A DNA stretch of 64,000 nt, from the NCBI RefSeq assembly GCF_004135365.1, contig NZ_CP035492.1, positions 682,001-746,000 on the forward strand. Direction: 5' to 3'. Under the pieces are notes generated by a model. It saw nothing but the letters and a program-made list of their open reading frames with translations. It was not told the origin of the DNA and ran no database searches. Below, one piece after another: positions 17,426 to 26,507 of this stretch (positions within the stretch are counted from its first letter, which is position 1; the number at the start of each line of letters is the position of its first letter). A program made the position numbers and the translations under genes. Source of the stretch: Paenibacillus protaetiae (GTDB taxonomy: Bacteria > Bacillota > Bacilli > Paenibacillales > Paenibacillaceae).

Positions 17426-17428
17426 ATA

Positions 17429-17470
17429 ATAAAAGGTACTGTTCATCGGAACAGTACCTTTTATTTTTAG
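17429..17470. terminator. bidirectional terminator between the Asp23 gene and ftsW
   Basis: Perfect 16-bp stem ATAAAAGGTACTGTTC / GAACAGTACCTTTTAT with a 4-base ATCG loop and flanking A/T runs. Confidence 0.92.
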
Positions 17471-17478
17471 TGGAGCGG

Positions 17479-18666
17479 CTAAGCTACGACGCCTAAGGCT
17501 GGCTTCTTCTCTTCTGTACCGCGGTTGTATTCCCTCGAAATACTTAGCAGCACGCCCATGCTCATCAGACAAACAAGAAGAGACGAACCCCCGTAGCTTA
17601 TAAACGGCAGGGTAACCCCGGTAATCGGGATGGTGCCCGTTACGCCGCCGATGTTAATAAATGCCTGAATCGTAAACAGCCCCACGATACCGGCTCCCAC
17701 GACCGTTCCGTAAATATCCGGGCAGCGGAGAGCCACAATAAGGCCGCGCCATAAAAACAGCAAATAAAACAATAAAAACAAGGCGGAGCCGATAAAACCG
17801 AGCTCCTCGGCAATGACCGAAAAAATAAAGTCATTGTACGGATAAGGCAAGTAATGCAGCTTTTGCACACTTTCGCCGAATCCTGCCCCAAACAGACCGC
17901 CATGGCCAAGCGCCTGCAGCGAGGACACCAGGTGAAACGCCGAGTCCTGCTGATTGGCGGGGTCAAGCGGATGCATATAAGAGGTAAACCGATTAATCCG
18001 GTATTGCCAGCCTTTCGGGTCGGCTGCCATCCAGATGGCAAACACAACCACCACCAAAGCGAGCACGGCTCCGCCTGCAACCGTAATCTGCCTCAGGTTT
18101 GCCCCGCCTGCAAAAATCATAATCGAAGCGCATGCCGCCAGCACGAAGCAGGAGCCCATGTCCGGCTGCAATAAAATAAGGGCGCAAATAAAACCGACGA
18201 TAATGATGACAGGAAGCAGCCCTTTTTTAAAATCACGGAATTTCTCGCCTTTTTTCGAAATTAATGCTCCCAAATATAATATGATGGCAAGCTTTGCCGG
18301 CTCTGTCGGCTGAATGCCGAGTGACCCGACGCCAAACCAGCTTCGCGCACCGTTAATAGAACCTGAGCCCATAAACGGTACAACCATAAGCATGAAGACA
18401 ACAGGGAGAAAAAATAAAATAAAGCTTTTTTTGAAAAACGTGTAGCGCATGTTCATTAGAAACAGCATCATGAATATGCCTATAGCTGCCCAAGCTACTT
18501 GCCGTTTCGTAAAATAAAGCGCATCGTTGTGAAACTTCGGATCGACGACGGTCAGGTTCGAGCTCGCGCTGAATACCATCACGAGCCCAAAACCTACAAG
18601 CAGAAGCGTCATAATGAGGAGCAGAAAGTCCGGTCTTCCGCGACTTGCGTTCTGCGTCGTTTTCAT
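17479..18666 (-). CDS. ftsW: FtsW/RodA/SpoVE family peptidoglycan polymerase, probably FtsW
   Basis: SEDS-family glycosyltransferase that polymerises lipid II, for septal wall growth. 395 residues with about ten membrane segments. The family signature is complete: QPTEPAKLA, LLQPDMGS (catalytic Asp), the long extracellular loop with RINRFTSYMHP, FIFSVIAEELGFIG, and the closing TGVTLPFISYGGSSLL. Its start lies only 17 bp after the stop of yugN and has no good ribosome site of its own, so translational coupling is likely. ylaN nearby mirrors the B. subtilis ylaN-ftsW order, which favours FtsW over RodA or SpoVE. Confidence 0.9.
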   Translation of the reverse strand: MKTTQNASRGRPDFLLLIMTLLLVGFGLVMVFSASSNLTVVDPKFHNDALYFTKRQVAWAAIGIFMMLFLMNMRYTFFKKSFILFFLPVVFMLMVVPFMGSGSINGARSWFGVGSLGIQPTEPAKLAIILYLGALISKKGEKFRDFKKGLLPVIIIVGFICALILLQPDMGSCFVLAACASIMIFAGGANLRQITVAGGAVLALVVVVFAIWMAADPKGWQYRINRFTSYMHPLDPANQQDSAFHLVSSLQALGHGGLFGAGFGESVQKLHYLPYPYNDFIFSVIAEELGFIGSALFLLFYLLFLWRGLIVALRCPDIYGTVVGAGIVGLFTIQAFINIGGVTGTIPITGVTLPFISYGGSSLLVCLMSMGVLLSISREYNRGTEEKKPALGVVA

Positions 18667-18683
18667 ATGTGCTATGCTGGTCG

Positions 18684-19025
18684 CTATTGAAGCATTTGCT
18701 TCAGTTGAGCAAGCCGGTCGTTTGCTATTTTCAGGATCGGCTGCGGAACCGGCGATTCATATTCAAGCCCGTGCGGAAAAGTAGCTCGTCCAATATAAAC
18801 CGCTTCCACGGCTAAAATAGCATGCGGCGACTCCAGCCTTCCTTCAACAGCGCGGGTATTCATCCGAAGATAATACACTTCTCCGCTTTGATCTTCGAGC
18901 TTGCAGTCATATGTAGCGCGATAATATTCCCATTGTCCACGGAAAAAACCAAGCTTCTCAGTGGATTCATCCAGATGGGCCAAATCGCTTTGCACGCCTT
19001 CAAGCCCGCTGTTTTGAATGATCAT
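18684..19025 (-). CDS. yugN: YugN-like family protein
   Basis: 113 residues, soluble. Resembles B. subtilis YugN across its length: SGLEGVQSDLAHLDE at the start, GQWEYYRATYD in the middle and RATFPHGLEYE towards the end. Function unknown. The ATG at 19023-19025 is chosen because GGAGG lies 7 bp before it; a longer in-frame start at 19046 would begin within the ribosome site. It precedes ftsW in an apparent two-gene operon. Confidence 0.8.
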   Translation of the reverse strand: MIIQNSGLEGVQSDLAHLDESTEKLGFFRGQWEYYRATYDCKLEDQSGEVYYLRMNTRAVEGRLESPHAILAVEAVYIGRATFPHGLEYESPVPQPILKIANDRLAQLKQMLQ

Positions 19026-19318
19026 GTTGCAACCTCCTCCATTCATTGTGAAGCGCTTCGCTTCTTCGATTTCGGTCTCGTTCGATGTCTTATACGATTA
19101 TGAGGTGTGATGTCTCAGGCATAGGTGTATATTCATTTCCCATGATAGTATTTTTCCCCAGCCAGCGCAAGACTTACTCCGAGACAGCCGAATGGGCGTC
19201 AAGCATTATTTTTTACCAGCTAAAAGAACGGCTGGAGCCAGAGTTGTGCTTTATTCTTCCTAGCCGCTTCTGGTAAACTATTAAAATAAGAAGCAGTGAA
19301 CGAAAGGAGATGTTTAGC

Positions 19319-20512
19319 ATGGCCATGGCAAAAGAAGAGTTGCCCTACGAGCTGAACGATCTTTTCCCACACATGGTAAAGTGGAGACGGCATTTGCACC
19401 GTTATCCGGAGCTGTCGTTCCAGGAGGAGAAAACATCACGTTTCATCGCGGAACGACTGCTTGAGATGGGCTGCGAGGTGCGGGAGAAAGTTGGCGGGTA
19501 CGGTCTTGTCGCTGCGATAAAAGGAAATTTGCCGGGACCGGTCATCGCGCTGCGTGCGGATATGGACGCGCTCCCGATTCAGGATGAGAAAGATTGCGAA
19601 TATGCGTCTACCGTCAAAGGGGTTATGCATGCATGCGGCCATGACGGCCACACCGCGGCGCTGCTTGCGGTTGCTTCCTACTACCAGAAGCATAGGGAAG
19701 GGCTGGCCGGCGAACGCCGGCTGTTATTCCAGCCGGCAGAGGAATCGACGCCAGGCGGAGCGGTCAGCATGATCCGTGACGGCGCTCTGGAAGGCGCAGA
19801 TGCCGTATACGGCGTTCATTTATGGACACCGCTGCCTTACGGCCAGGTTTCTTCGAAGCCGGGAGCGTTTATGGCGGCGACGGATGAATTTACGATTGAA
19901 ATCACCGGGCTTGGCGGCCACGGCGGCATGCCGCACAAAACAATCGACACCGTCATTATCGGGTCGGCGCTTGTGCAAGCTTTGCAAACGATTGTCAGCC
20001 GCAGCGTTAATCCGCTTGATTCGGCGGTTGTAACAATCGGTTCATTCCATGCCGGCACCGCAAACAACGTTATCGCGGAAAAATGTGAGCTGAAAGGCAC
20101 TATCCGCACATTTAACGAATATGAACGGGAGCGTATCCGCAAACGGATCGAGCAGATGGTCCGCCATACTTGTGAAATGCATGGCGCAAAGTACCAGTTT
20201 GATTTGCGGGTCGGATACCCGCCTGTCGTCAACGATGAACGCGAAGCGGCTCGTTTTATGCAGGTCGGCGAACAGCTTTTCGGAGCGGAAGCCGTGCAAG
20301 TATCGGATGCCATTATGGTTGCGGAAGATTTCTCTTATTATTTGCAGCGCGTTCCCGGCTGCTTTATGTTTGTAGGCGCGGGCAATGAGGAAGTTGGCGC
20401 GTCATACGCCCACCATCATCCAATGTTTAATTTCGACGAGCGCGCGATGAAGGATGCCGCTTCGCTGCTGATTGCGATGGCGGAGAATTACGCTGACGAA
20501 GCTGAGAAGTAA
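19319..20512 (+). CDS. M20 family amidohydrolase (hippurate/N-acyl amino acid hydrolase type)
   Basis: Zn/Mn-dependent hydrolase that removes acyl groups from amino acids. 397 residues. The metal site of the M20D group is visible: MHACGHDGHTAALL (Cys and His ligands), FQPAEE (catalytic Glu and ligand), and AHHHPMFN near the end. The lid domain GLGGHGGMPH is intact. Start ATG 19319 is 9 bp after AAAGGAG; the ATG at 19310 would touch that site. Substrate not deducible; hippurate, N-acetyl-diaminopimelate and N-acetyl-cysteine hydrolases all share this architecture. A single gene. Confidence 0.9.
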   Translation: MAMAKEELPYELNDLFPHMVKWRRHLHRYPELSFQEEKTSRFIAERLLEMGCEVREKVGGYGLVAAIKGNLPGPVIALRADMDALPIQDEKDCEYASTVKGVMHACGHDGHTAALLAVASYYQKHREGLAGERRLLFQPAEESTPGGAVSMIRDGALEGADAVYGVHLWTPLPYGQVSSKPGAFMAATDEFTIEITGLGGHGGMPHKTIDTVIIGSALVQALQTIVSRSVNPLDSAVVTIGSFHAGTANNVIAEKCELKGTIRTFNEYERERIRKRIEQMVRHTCEMHGAKYQFDLRVGYPPVVNDEREAARFMQVGEQLFGAEAVQVSDAIMVAEDFSYYLQRVPGCFMFVGAGNEEVGASYAHHHPMFNFDERAMKDAASLLIAMAENYADEAEK

Positions 20513-20587
20513 CCGGGATCTTGCTCATGAACCGTGCAAATAAAGGATAAGTTATGGCCGGAACGGTTACGTTATACGAAGAGGCGG

Positions 20588-20633
20588 GCTTCCGCCAGGT
20601 CTGCAGGTAGACCCGGCGGAAGCTTATTTTTTT
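20588..20633 (+). terminator. terminator of the M20 hydrolase gene
   Basis: Stem GCTTCCGCC / GGCGGAAGC plus an inner AGGTCT / AGACC pairing, followed by TTATTTTTTT. It ends just ahead of the next gene's ribosome site. Confidence 0.83.
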
Positions 20634-20650
20634 CGGGCGGAGGTGCCGGG

Positions 20651-21094
20651 ATGGTCAAGAAGGTTAAAGAGTTAATGTCGACGGATTGTGTAACAGCTAC
20701 TTTGCAGGATAATGTATATGAGTTAGCCGTTTTGATGAAAAATCATGATACCGGCTATATCCCTGTCGTAGAAGGGAAAAAACTGATCGGGGTCGTCACG
20801 GACCGCGATCTGGTCATCCGGGGTTACGCAGAAAAGCATCCCGGATCGGCGGTGGTCAAACAGGTCATGACCGCTGAAGTGGAGACGATTGAGCCGGATG
20901 CAACAGCGGATGACGCTGTCAAGCTGATGGCTGCGCGCCAAATCCGCCGGCTGCCGGTGGTGGACGGCGGCGAGCTTGTCGGAATCGTTACGCTAGGCGA
21001 TTTGGCCGTTCATGATTCGCTTCTGGCGGAAGCCGGACATGCGCTAAGCGGCATATCCGAGCATGAGCATCGCGAACAGCCGCATGTTCATTAA
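20651..21094 (+). CDS. ylbB: tandem CBS-domain protein, YlbB-like
   Basis: 147 residues consisting of two CBS domains (about 6-60 and 70-130), each ending with the typical GVVTDRDLV / GIVTLGDLA motif. The His-rich tail (EHEHREQPHVH) is unusual and could bind metal. CBS pairs bind adenine nucleotides and serve as energy or ligand sensors. B. subtilis ylbB is a CBS protein a few genes upstream of ylbF-ylbG, as here, which suggests orthology, but the symbol is an inference from order and size. ATG 20651 follows GGAGGTGCCGGG. Confidence 0.8.
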   Translation: MVKKVKELMSTDCVTATLQDNVYELAVLMKNHDTGYIPVVEGKKLIGVVTDRDLVIRGYAEKHPGSAVVKQVMTAEVETIEPDATADDAVKLMAARQIRRLPVVDGGELVGIVTLGDLAVHDSLLAEAGHALSGISEHEHREQPHVH

Positions 21095-21108
21095 TACTCA
21101 ATAACTGC

Positions 21109-21155
21109 AAAAAAAGCCGGTTTCCGTTTTTTTACAACGGGACCGGCTTTTTTGC
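21109..21155 (+). terminator. terminator of the CBS-domain gene
   Basis: AAAAAGCCGGT / ACCGGCTTTTTT stem extended by CCGTT / AACGG with one bulge, followed by six T. Confidence 0.85.
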
Positions 21156-21241
21156 GGGCTGTTTATGCCGGCCTGACGGATAATTGGGGCATTTTAGCAA
21201 AATAATAAAAAGGAAAATGATGAAGGCTGGGGAGAATGGCC

Positions 21242-22939
21242 ATGTACGCGGATAAGCCGCTCATTATTCAATCAGACATGACGGTGCTGCTGGATACGGT
21301 TCATCGGGATGCCGAAGCGGCCAGAACGCAGCTGATCCGTTTTGCGGAACTTGCCAAACGGCCCGGCTTGATGCACACGTACCGCATGACGCCGCTGACG
21401 TTATGGAACGCCGCGGCCGGCGGCTGGAGCGCTGGCGATGTTCTTTCGGCGCTTAGCAGCAATGCCAGATACGGATTGCCGATGCAGACAGAAGCAGCGA
21501 TTACCCGGTATATGGGGCGGTACGGCAAGCTTCGGCTGGAGCTTGGGCAGGCTGGCAGCTTGTTGCTGCGCGGCGACAGCGGACTGCTTGCAGAGGCAGC
21601 CGGGAAACCGGCTGTTGCGGCTTTTTTGCGCGGGCGGGAGGCAGACGGGAGCTGGTGTGTGTCTCCGGATTGCCGCGGACGGCTGAAGCAGGAGCTGACA
21701 AGAGCCGGCTATCCGGTAATTGACACCGCCGGCTACCACGATGGGGAAGCGCTGGCTGTCTCCATGCTTTCTGTAACCAGATCAGGCCAGCCGTTTGCGC
21801 TGAGGGATTATCAGCAGCAAGCGGTGGATGCCTTTTACCGGGAAGGCTCTGTGCAAGGAGGGAGCGGCGTAGTTGTGCTGCCGTGCGGGGCGGGCAAAAC
21901 GATTGTAGGCTTGGCCGCTTTAGCCAGATCGAATAGCGCTGCGCTGATTTTAACCTCCAATACCACTTCGGTGAAACAGTGGAAACGCGAGCTGCTGGAA
22001 CGGACATCATTGGCCGAAGAGATGGTCGGCGAATATACCGGCCAGTTGAAGCAGGTCCGTCCGATTACCATTGCGACTTATCAAATTATGACGCACCGTC
22101 CGTCGGCTGAGTCGGGTTACCCGCATATGAGGCTGTTTTCGGAGCGGGACTGGGGGCTGATTGTATATGACGAGGTCCATTTGCTGCCGGCCCCTGTCTT
22201 CCGGATGACGGCGGAGATCCAGGCGACAAGGCGGCTTGGCTTGACCGCAACGCTGGTGCGGGAAGACGGGTGCGAAGAAGATGTCTTTTCGCTGATCGGG
22301 CCGAAACTTTATGAACTTGTATGGAAAAATGCCGAGTCGATGGGGCATATCGCCACTGTCTCCTGCTCGGAAATTCGGGTTCCGCTTCTACCCGAAGCCG
22401 CACAGCAATACCACGCGGCCCCTGAACGGGCCAAACAGCGGACAGCAGCGGAAAATCCCGCGAAGCTTCCGGTCATTCGGAAGCTGCTGGAGCGGCATAG
22501 CGGCAAGCAAACGCTGATCATCGGCCAATATTTGGACCAGCTGCATGAAGTGTCGGAGAAGCTTGGCGTCCCGCTGATTACGGGCGAGTTGAGCCAGCCG
22601 GAGCGAGAGGCGTGGTACGACAGGTTTAAAAAAGGGGAAGTGCCCGTACTGGCCGTATCTAAGGTTGCTAATTTTGCCGTTGATTTGCCGGACGCAGCTG
22701 TAGCCATTCAAATTTCCGGAAGCTTTGGTTCGAGGCAGGAGGAGGCGCAGCGGATCGGCAGGCTGTTGCGCCCGAAGGCAGGCAGCAATGAGGCATGGTT
22801 TTACACTATTGTAACCGAAGGCACCAAAGAAGAGCAGTTCGCGCGCAAACGCCAGCTGTTTATGGTGGAACAGGGTTATCAATATGAAACGGTAAGAGGT
22901 GCGGTCTCCGTGGACAAAGCCCAGAGGCTGGATACCTAG
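21242..22939 (+). CDS. XPB/Rad25-type superfamily 2 DNA helicase
   Basis: 3'-5' DNA helicase/translocase related to the eukaryotic repair and transcription helicase XPB. 565 residues. N-terminal 190 residues form a family-specific DNA-binding part, then RecA domain 1 with LPCGAGKT (Walker A, near 215), YDEVHLLPA (DEVH box, near 310) and LTATLVRED (motif III), then RecA domain 2 ending with the arginine-finger motif QEEAQRIGRLLRPK. ATG 21242 is preferred over 21236 because GGGAG is then 7 bp away. Followed after 15 bp by a helicase-associated protein, so the two are probably coexpressed. Bacterial XPBs are present in only some lineages. Confidence 0.93.
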   Translation: MYADKPLIIQSDMTVLLDTVHRDAEAARTQLIRFAELAKRPGLMHTYRMTPLTLWNAAAGGWSAGDVLSALSSNARYGLPMQTEAAITRYMGRYGKLRLELGQAGSLLLRGDSGLLAEAAGKPAVAAFLRGREADGSWCVSPDCRGRLKQELTRAGYPVIDTAGYHDGEALAVSMLSVTRSGQPFALRDYQQQAVDAFYREGSVQGGSGVVVLPCGAGKTIVGLAALARSNSAALILTSNTTSVKQWKRELLERTSLAEEMVGEYTGQLKQVRPITIATYQIMTHRPSAESGYPHMRLFSERDWGLIVYDEVHLLPAPVFRMTAEIQATRRLGLTATLVREDGCEEDVFSLIGPKLYELVWKNAESMGHIATVSCSEIRVPLLPEAAQQYHAAPERAKQRTAAENPAKLPVIRKLLERHSGKQTLIIGQYLDQLHEVSEKLGVPLITGELSQPEREAWYDRFKKGEVPVLAVSKVANFAVDLPDAAVAIQISGSFGSRQEEAQRIGRLLRPKAGSNEAWFYTIVTEGTKEEQFARKRQLFMVEQGYQYETVRGAVSVDKAQRLDT

Positions 22940-22954
22940 AAAGGGGAACAGCGG

Positions 22955-24975
22955 ATGTACGTGCAGCAAATCGTGCAAAAGCTGCCGCAAAATGAATTGC
23001 AGCAATTGCTGGAAGAGACGCCGGTATGGCAGCATGCACGCCAAGAGGGGTTAGCCTGGCCGGATGCGGTCAGGGACGAGCAGGCGCTCCGCAAGGCGAT
23101 AAGCGCCTTGACGCCCTATGGTGCTTACGTGCTGAAGTTTCAGCTTCGTTACAGCGGAGGCGCGCCGCTGGAGGAAGAGCAGCTGCTAAAGGCCGGGATG
23201 GCGGCAGGCGTTATGGCCGGCATCGAACTGCGGGCTGGAATAAGGGAGCTGCTTGCATGCGGTTTGTTATTTGCCGTGAACAAAATATGGGGAGAAAGGA
23301 TTCTTTTTGTGCCTCAGGATTGCAGCAGCAAGCTGATCCGCCTGTTCTTCCCGCTTGTACCCGAAGAGGCGGAGGAAGCAGGCTTAGGCAGCGGGCTGCA
23401 GGCGTTTGGACAGGCAGCGCTCCCACTCGGGCGGCAGCTGCTTGGCGCGTGGTCGGAGCTTTCGCAAGCGGGAACAGAACTGACGGCCAAAGGGCTGCTG
23501 CCCAAAAAAATAACCGCCAAGCTGCAGCAAAAGCTAAAGCTGGCGGACGAAATATTAAGCCGTTTTTTTCAGCCAAAGGGGGCGGAGGAGGAATATCCTC
23601 TTTCAGCTGCTTTTGTGTGCCACACCGGTTTAAGGTTTGGCTTGTTTGCCAAGGAAAGCCGCCGGCTTCGCTGGGATAAGGCGGGCTTAACGGATTGGCT
23701 GAGCGCGGCCGGAGCTAATAAGGAACATGAGCTGCGCGATTGGCTCGCCGATGAGCTGCTGGCAGCAAGTCCCGAACTGTATCTGTTTGCAGCCGCTTTA
23801 AACGGACTGCCGGCCGACAGGTGGATGAGCGAGCGGCTGCTGCTCGAATGGCTGGAGCGCACTGTTATGACGGACGCTCATCCATCCCGCGCGTTGGACG
23901 GGCTGGCCGAGTCCGTCCGCTATTGGCTGGAGCTTATGCAGCAATGCGGCTGGCTGGAGCGGGCAACTGCTTCTGACGGCAGCATCTGCTGCAGATGGAC
24001 GCTGGAACATCAAACAATCGCTAGCGCGGCTGAACAGCCCGGAACAGGCGTGGCGCCGCAGGCACTTGTACAGCCGAATGGCGAAATCATTGCTTTTCCC
24101 GAATGTTCGTATTTGCTTCGCTGGGAGCTGGCTGCTGCAGCTGAACTTGTGGAAGACGATTATGTAGCCGTCTACCGGCTGACGGACCGTTCCATCCAGC
24201 GGGCTGTTATGAACGGAAGAACCGCGGAAGAGCTGCAGCAGATGCTCCGTGCTGCTTCCGGCGATGCGCCGGTTCATGAGCCGCTGCTGGACTGGGTTGC
24301 CAGAACGGCAAAACAGGCCGGACTGGTCACTATGAACCAAGCCATGCTGCTGCAATGCGAAGATAAGCAGACCGCTGATGATTTGGCGTCAAACCCGTCA
24401 ATTGCGGCCTGCCTTGGGGAGCGGCTGGGGAACGTCATTTTGTAGTAGATGAAAGGATGGCCGAACGGCTGTATGCCAGTCTCATGCAGGCCGGTTACCC
24501 GGCACGGACGGGATCAACGGCTAATGCGGAGCATGCCCGTAAAGTGCCGTCTATTCCTGTTGGCGTCCTGTCAGCTTCCCGGCCGGCACATCAGCATGAG
24601 CCGCTTGTTCCTTGTGCGGCCGGCCTGCTCGGAAGCGCGATGGAGCTTAGCCGGTATGAATTGCTCGTACAGCCTCCGGAACAGCGTATGCCGCTTTTGC
24701 CGCAAATGGCCGATATTCCTGCGATGTGGCTTGGCAAGCTGCGCGCGTATCACCACTCCACTTGCAAAGAGCTGCTGGAGCGGGCGGTAGAATGGCAGAT
24801 GCCGGTGCAGCTGAAGTTAAAAGACGGCTTGCGGGCTTTTGTGCCGGAGAAACTGCTGGAGCATGCAGATAAAGGATGGGCCGTGAAAGGCCGTCTGCGC
24901 GATAACGGATTATCCAAGCCGGTAGTGTTAACGCCGGATTCGTGGGATGAACTGAAGCTGCTTGTACCGGAATGA
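22955..24975 (+). CDS. XPB-associated Helicase_C_3-type protein (apparent frameshift near 24442)
   Basis: Partner of the upstream XPB helicase. About 673 residues when one G is restored at about 24442. The first open stretch ends at GERLGNVIL followed by two stop codons. In the neighbouring frame the sequence reads VVDERMAERLYASLMQAGYP directly after, which is how this family continues, and runs to 24975. It has no Walker motifs. The region VQPNGEIIAFPECSYLLRWE with the following VYRLTDRSIQRAVMNGRTAE is the XPB/Ssl2-like helicase-associated domain. Rich in Leu and Ala. ATG 22955 follows AAAGGGGAACAG, 15 bp after the helicase stop. Alternatively there could be two genes, but the second lacks a ribosome site at a good distance. 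Confidence 0.78.
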
Positions 24976-25063
24976 ATCGGCTCTATTCACATCATTTGTA
25001 TTGGCTTTAAGGAAATGTTGTGTTAGTGTAGAGTTAAGCGAATAGGAAAGAAGGTGGCAATAG

Positions 25064-25543
25064 ATGCCGGCAGTTGAACGTTTGGCAGTGAATGCGGAAC
25101 CTTGGTCGGGCAATTCGATCGATATGGCATCACTGCTGCTAAGTGCTTATGAGCTGGGAGATTCCATCAATCAATCGGCGGAAGTGGCCGAATATTTATA
25201 TTGGAAAGAAATCGTTGAGAAGGACGAGCATGTGCGCGCCGTGCAGCGCCGGTTTTTCAAGGCAAAAGAGCTGTTTGAAGAATGCCAGCGCTTCGGGCGG
25301 TATCATCCGGATTTTCATTCCGCCAGGAAAGAAGCCAAAAAAATCGAGCAAGAGCTTGCCGAGATCGAATGCGTAAGCAAGTTTAAGGCGGCGGAGCTCG
25401 CGGTGGATACGCTGCTGCACGATGTAGCTGCGATGCTTGCAGAAGCGGTGTCCGATACGATTAAAGTTCCAAGCAATCAGGAGAAGCCAAGCGGCTGCGG
25501 CAACGGCGGCTCATGCAGCTGCGGAAGCGGCGGTTGCGGTTAA
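25064..25543 (+). CDS. ylbF: RicF (YlbF), subunit of the RicAFT complex
   Basis: 159-residue helical protein. In B. subtilis, YlbF with YmcA and YaaT forms the Fe-S-containing Ric complex, which promotes RNase Y-dependent mRNA maturation and acts on competence, sporulation and biofilm formation. The core YHPDFHSARKEAKKIEQEL matches YlbF. The C-terminal tail CGNGGSCSCGSGGCG holds five cysteines, as in B. subtilis, where the tail helps bind a 4Fe-4S cluster. Start ATG 25064 with AGAAGGTGG upstream. ylbG follows 19 bp later, the conserved order. Confidence 0.93.
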   Translation: MPAVERLAVNAEPWSGNSIDMASLLLSAYELGDSINQSAEVAEYLYWKEIVEKDEHVRAVQRRFFKAKELFEECQRFGRYHPDFHSARKEAKKIEQELAEIECVSKFKAAELAVDTLLHDVAAMLAEAVSDTIKVPSNQEKPSGCGNGGSCSCGSGGCG

Positions 25544-25562
25544 ATGGGGATGGAGGTGTGAG

Positions 25563-25826
25563 ATGCTCCCGGAACGAACAGGCTATATTATTTGGGTTAG
25601 CGATTTGAAAGCGGCAAGAACGCTGGAGAAATACGGAACCGTTCATTATATGTCCCGCAGAATGCACTATGTTGCTATGTATTTTAACGCTGAACGTGCC
25701 GATGATACGATTCGGCAAATCAGCAAGCTTCCGTTCGTTCGGAAGACGGAGCGGTCTTACCGGAACGAGCTGAAGACGGAATACAGCAAAGATACGGAAG
25801 ATAAAACACGTATGTACAGCTTATAA
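25563..25826 (+). CDS. ylbG: YlbG family protein (DUF2129)
   Basis: 87 residues, small soluble alpha/beta protein of unknown function that follows ylbF in many Firmicutes. Typical blocks: YIIWVSDLKAARTLEKYG and ISKLPFVRKTERSYR. ATG 25563 with GGAGGTG 6 bp upstream. A longer in-frame stretch overlapping ylbF exists but is not supported. Confidence 0.92.
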   Translation: MLPERTGYIIWVSDLKAARTLEKYGTVHYMSRRMHYVAMYFNAERADDTIRQISKLPFVRKTERSYRNELKTEYSKDTEDKTRMYSL

Positions 25827-25841
25827 TACTGCAAGAACAAC

Positions 25842-25879
25842 GATCCTTCCCGGATACATGCCGGGGAGGATTTTTTTGT
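25842..25879 (+). terminator. terminator of ylbF-ylbG
   Basis: 11-bp stem ATCCTTCCCGG / CCGGGGAGGAT (one G-T pair), 7-base loop, then seven T. Confidence 0.85.
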
Positions 25880-25959
25880 TATAGAGGCCGGCTATCAGTC
25901 AGGAATTATAATTTAGATTTTACTTATATTTACATATTTATCATCTGTTTATTTTATTG

Positions 25960-25988
25960 TTGAAAGCATGATGTATTGCACCTATAAT
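25960..25988 (+). promoter_or_regulatory. sigma-A promoter of the gene at 26033
   Basis: TTGAAA, 17-base spacer, TATAAT, ending 45 bp before the ATG. The 150 bp around it are distinctly AT-rich. Confidence 0.7.
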
Positions 25989-26032
25989 AGTAGGAAAGAC
26001 CTGGTTCTTAAGTTGGAGGTGGCGGTCGTTGT

Positions 26033-26467
26033 ATGAAAGATCGATTGACGGACAGATGGAGTACATATGAATCCTTTTATGTTGACTTGTATGACAAAAA
26101 AGTTGCCGATATCGTCATCACTAACCATGCCAAAAGCCGGTGGCTGGATCGTGTGGAAAGCGAAAGAACCGGGTATGAGGACATCGCCGCTTTTATGTGG
26201 GAATGCTTGAAGCAAGACCGGATTAAGTCGTATTACCGCAATGAGCAGGATGTTTATCTGATCGACGAAGATCTTGTATTTGTGGCCGAATTTGCCGAGT
26301 CTCACACGGAGACGGATATTATCGGCAATCCGCTTCATAAGATGATCGTGGTCACTTTTCTTGGCCGTATGTCTGAAACGATTGAGCTGAGAGACCTGAA
26401 ATCGTATTACTCCTGGCTGCGTCATTCGCGGCGTATGACTTTGGTGAAGAACAGCAGAAGGAAATGA
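26033..26467 (+). CDS. conserved-looking hypothetical protein
   Basis: 144 residues, no signal peptide, no membrane segment, basic C-terminus (RRMTLVKNSRRK). I do not recognise the family. The block ITNHAKSRWLDRV is reminiscent of small toxin-like or nuclease-like DUFs, in which a His-Ala-x-x-R motif starts the domain, but that is only a resemblance. The gene has its own sigma-A-type promoter, a GGAGGTG site and a terminator, which supports real expression. No partner antitoxin-sized gene is adjacent. Confidence 0.7.
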   Translation: MKDRLTDRWSTYESFYVDLYDKKVADIVITNHAKSRWLDRVESERTGYEDIAAFMWECLKQDRIKSYYRNEQDVYLIDEDLVFVAEFAESHTETDIIGNPLHKMIVVTFLGRMSETIELRDLKSYYSWLRHSRRMTLVKNSRRK

Positions 26468-26507
26468 TATTTTTAATAATTTGTAAAATAATCATAAAAT
26501 AATAATG

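Noticed and set aside
19085-19276. 63-codon frame upstream of the M20 hydrolase gene
   Set aside because: No ribosome site, no recognisable domain, and it overlaps the probable promoter region of the next gene.
24457-24975. Separate small gene after the XPB partner
   Set aside because: Reading frames join with a one-base correction and the join matches the family's sequence; a separate start lacks a suitable ribosome site.
26033-26467. Toxin-antitoxin pair with ylbG or LysR
   Set aside because: Neighbours are well-known unrelated families, separated by terminators; no antitoxin-like gene is adjacent.
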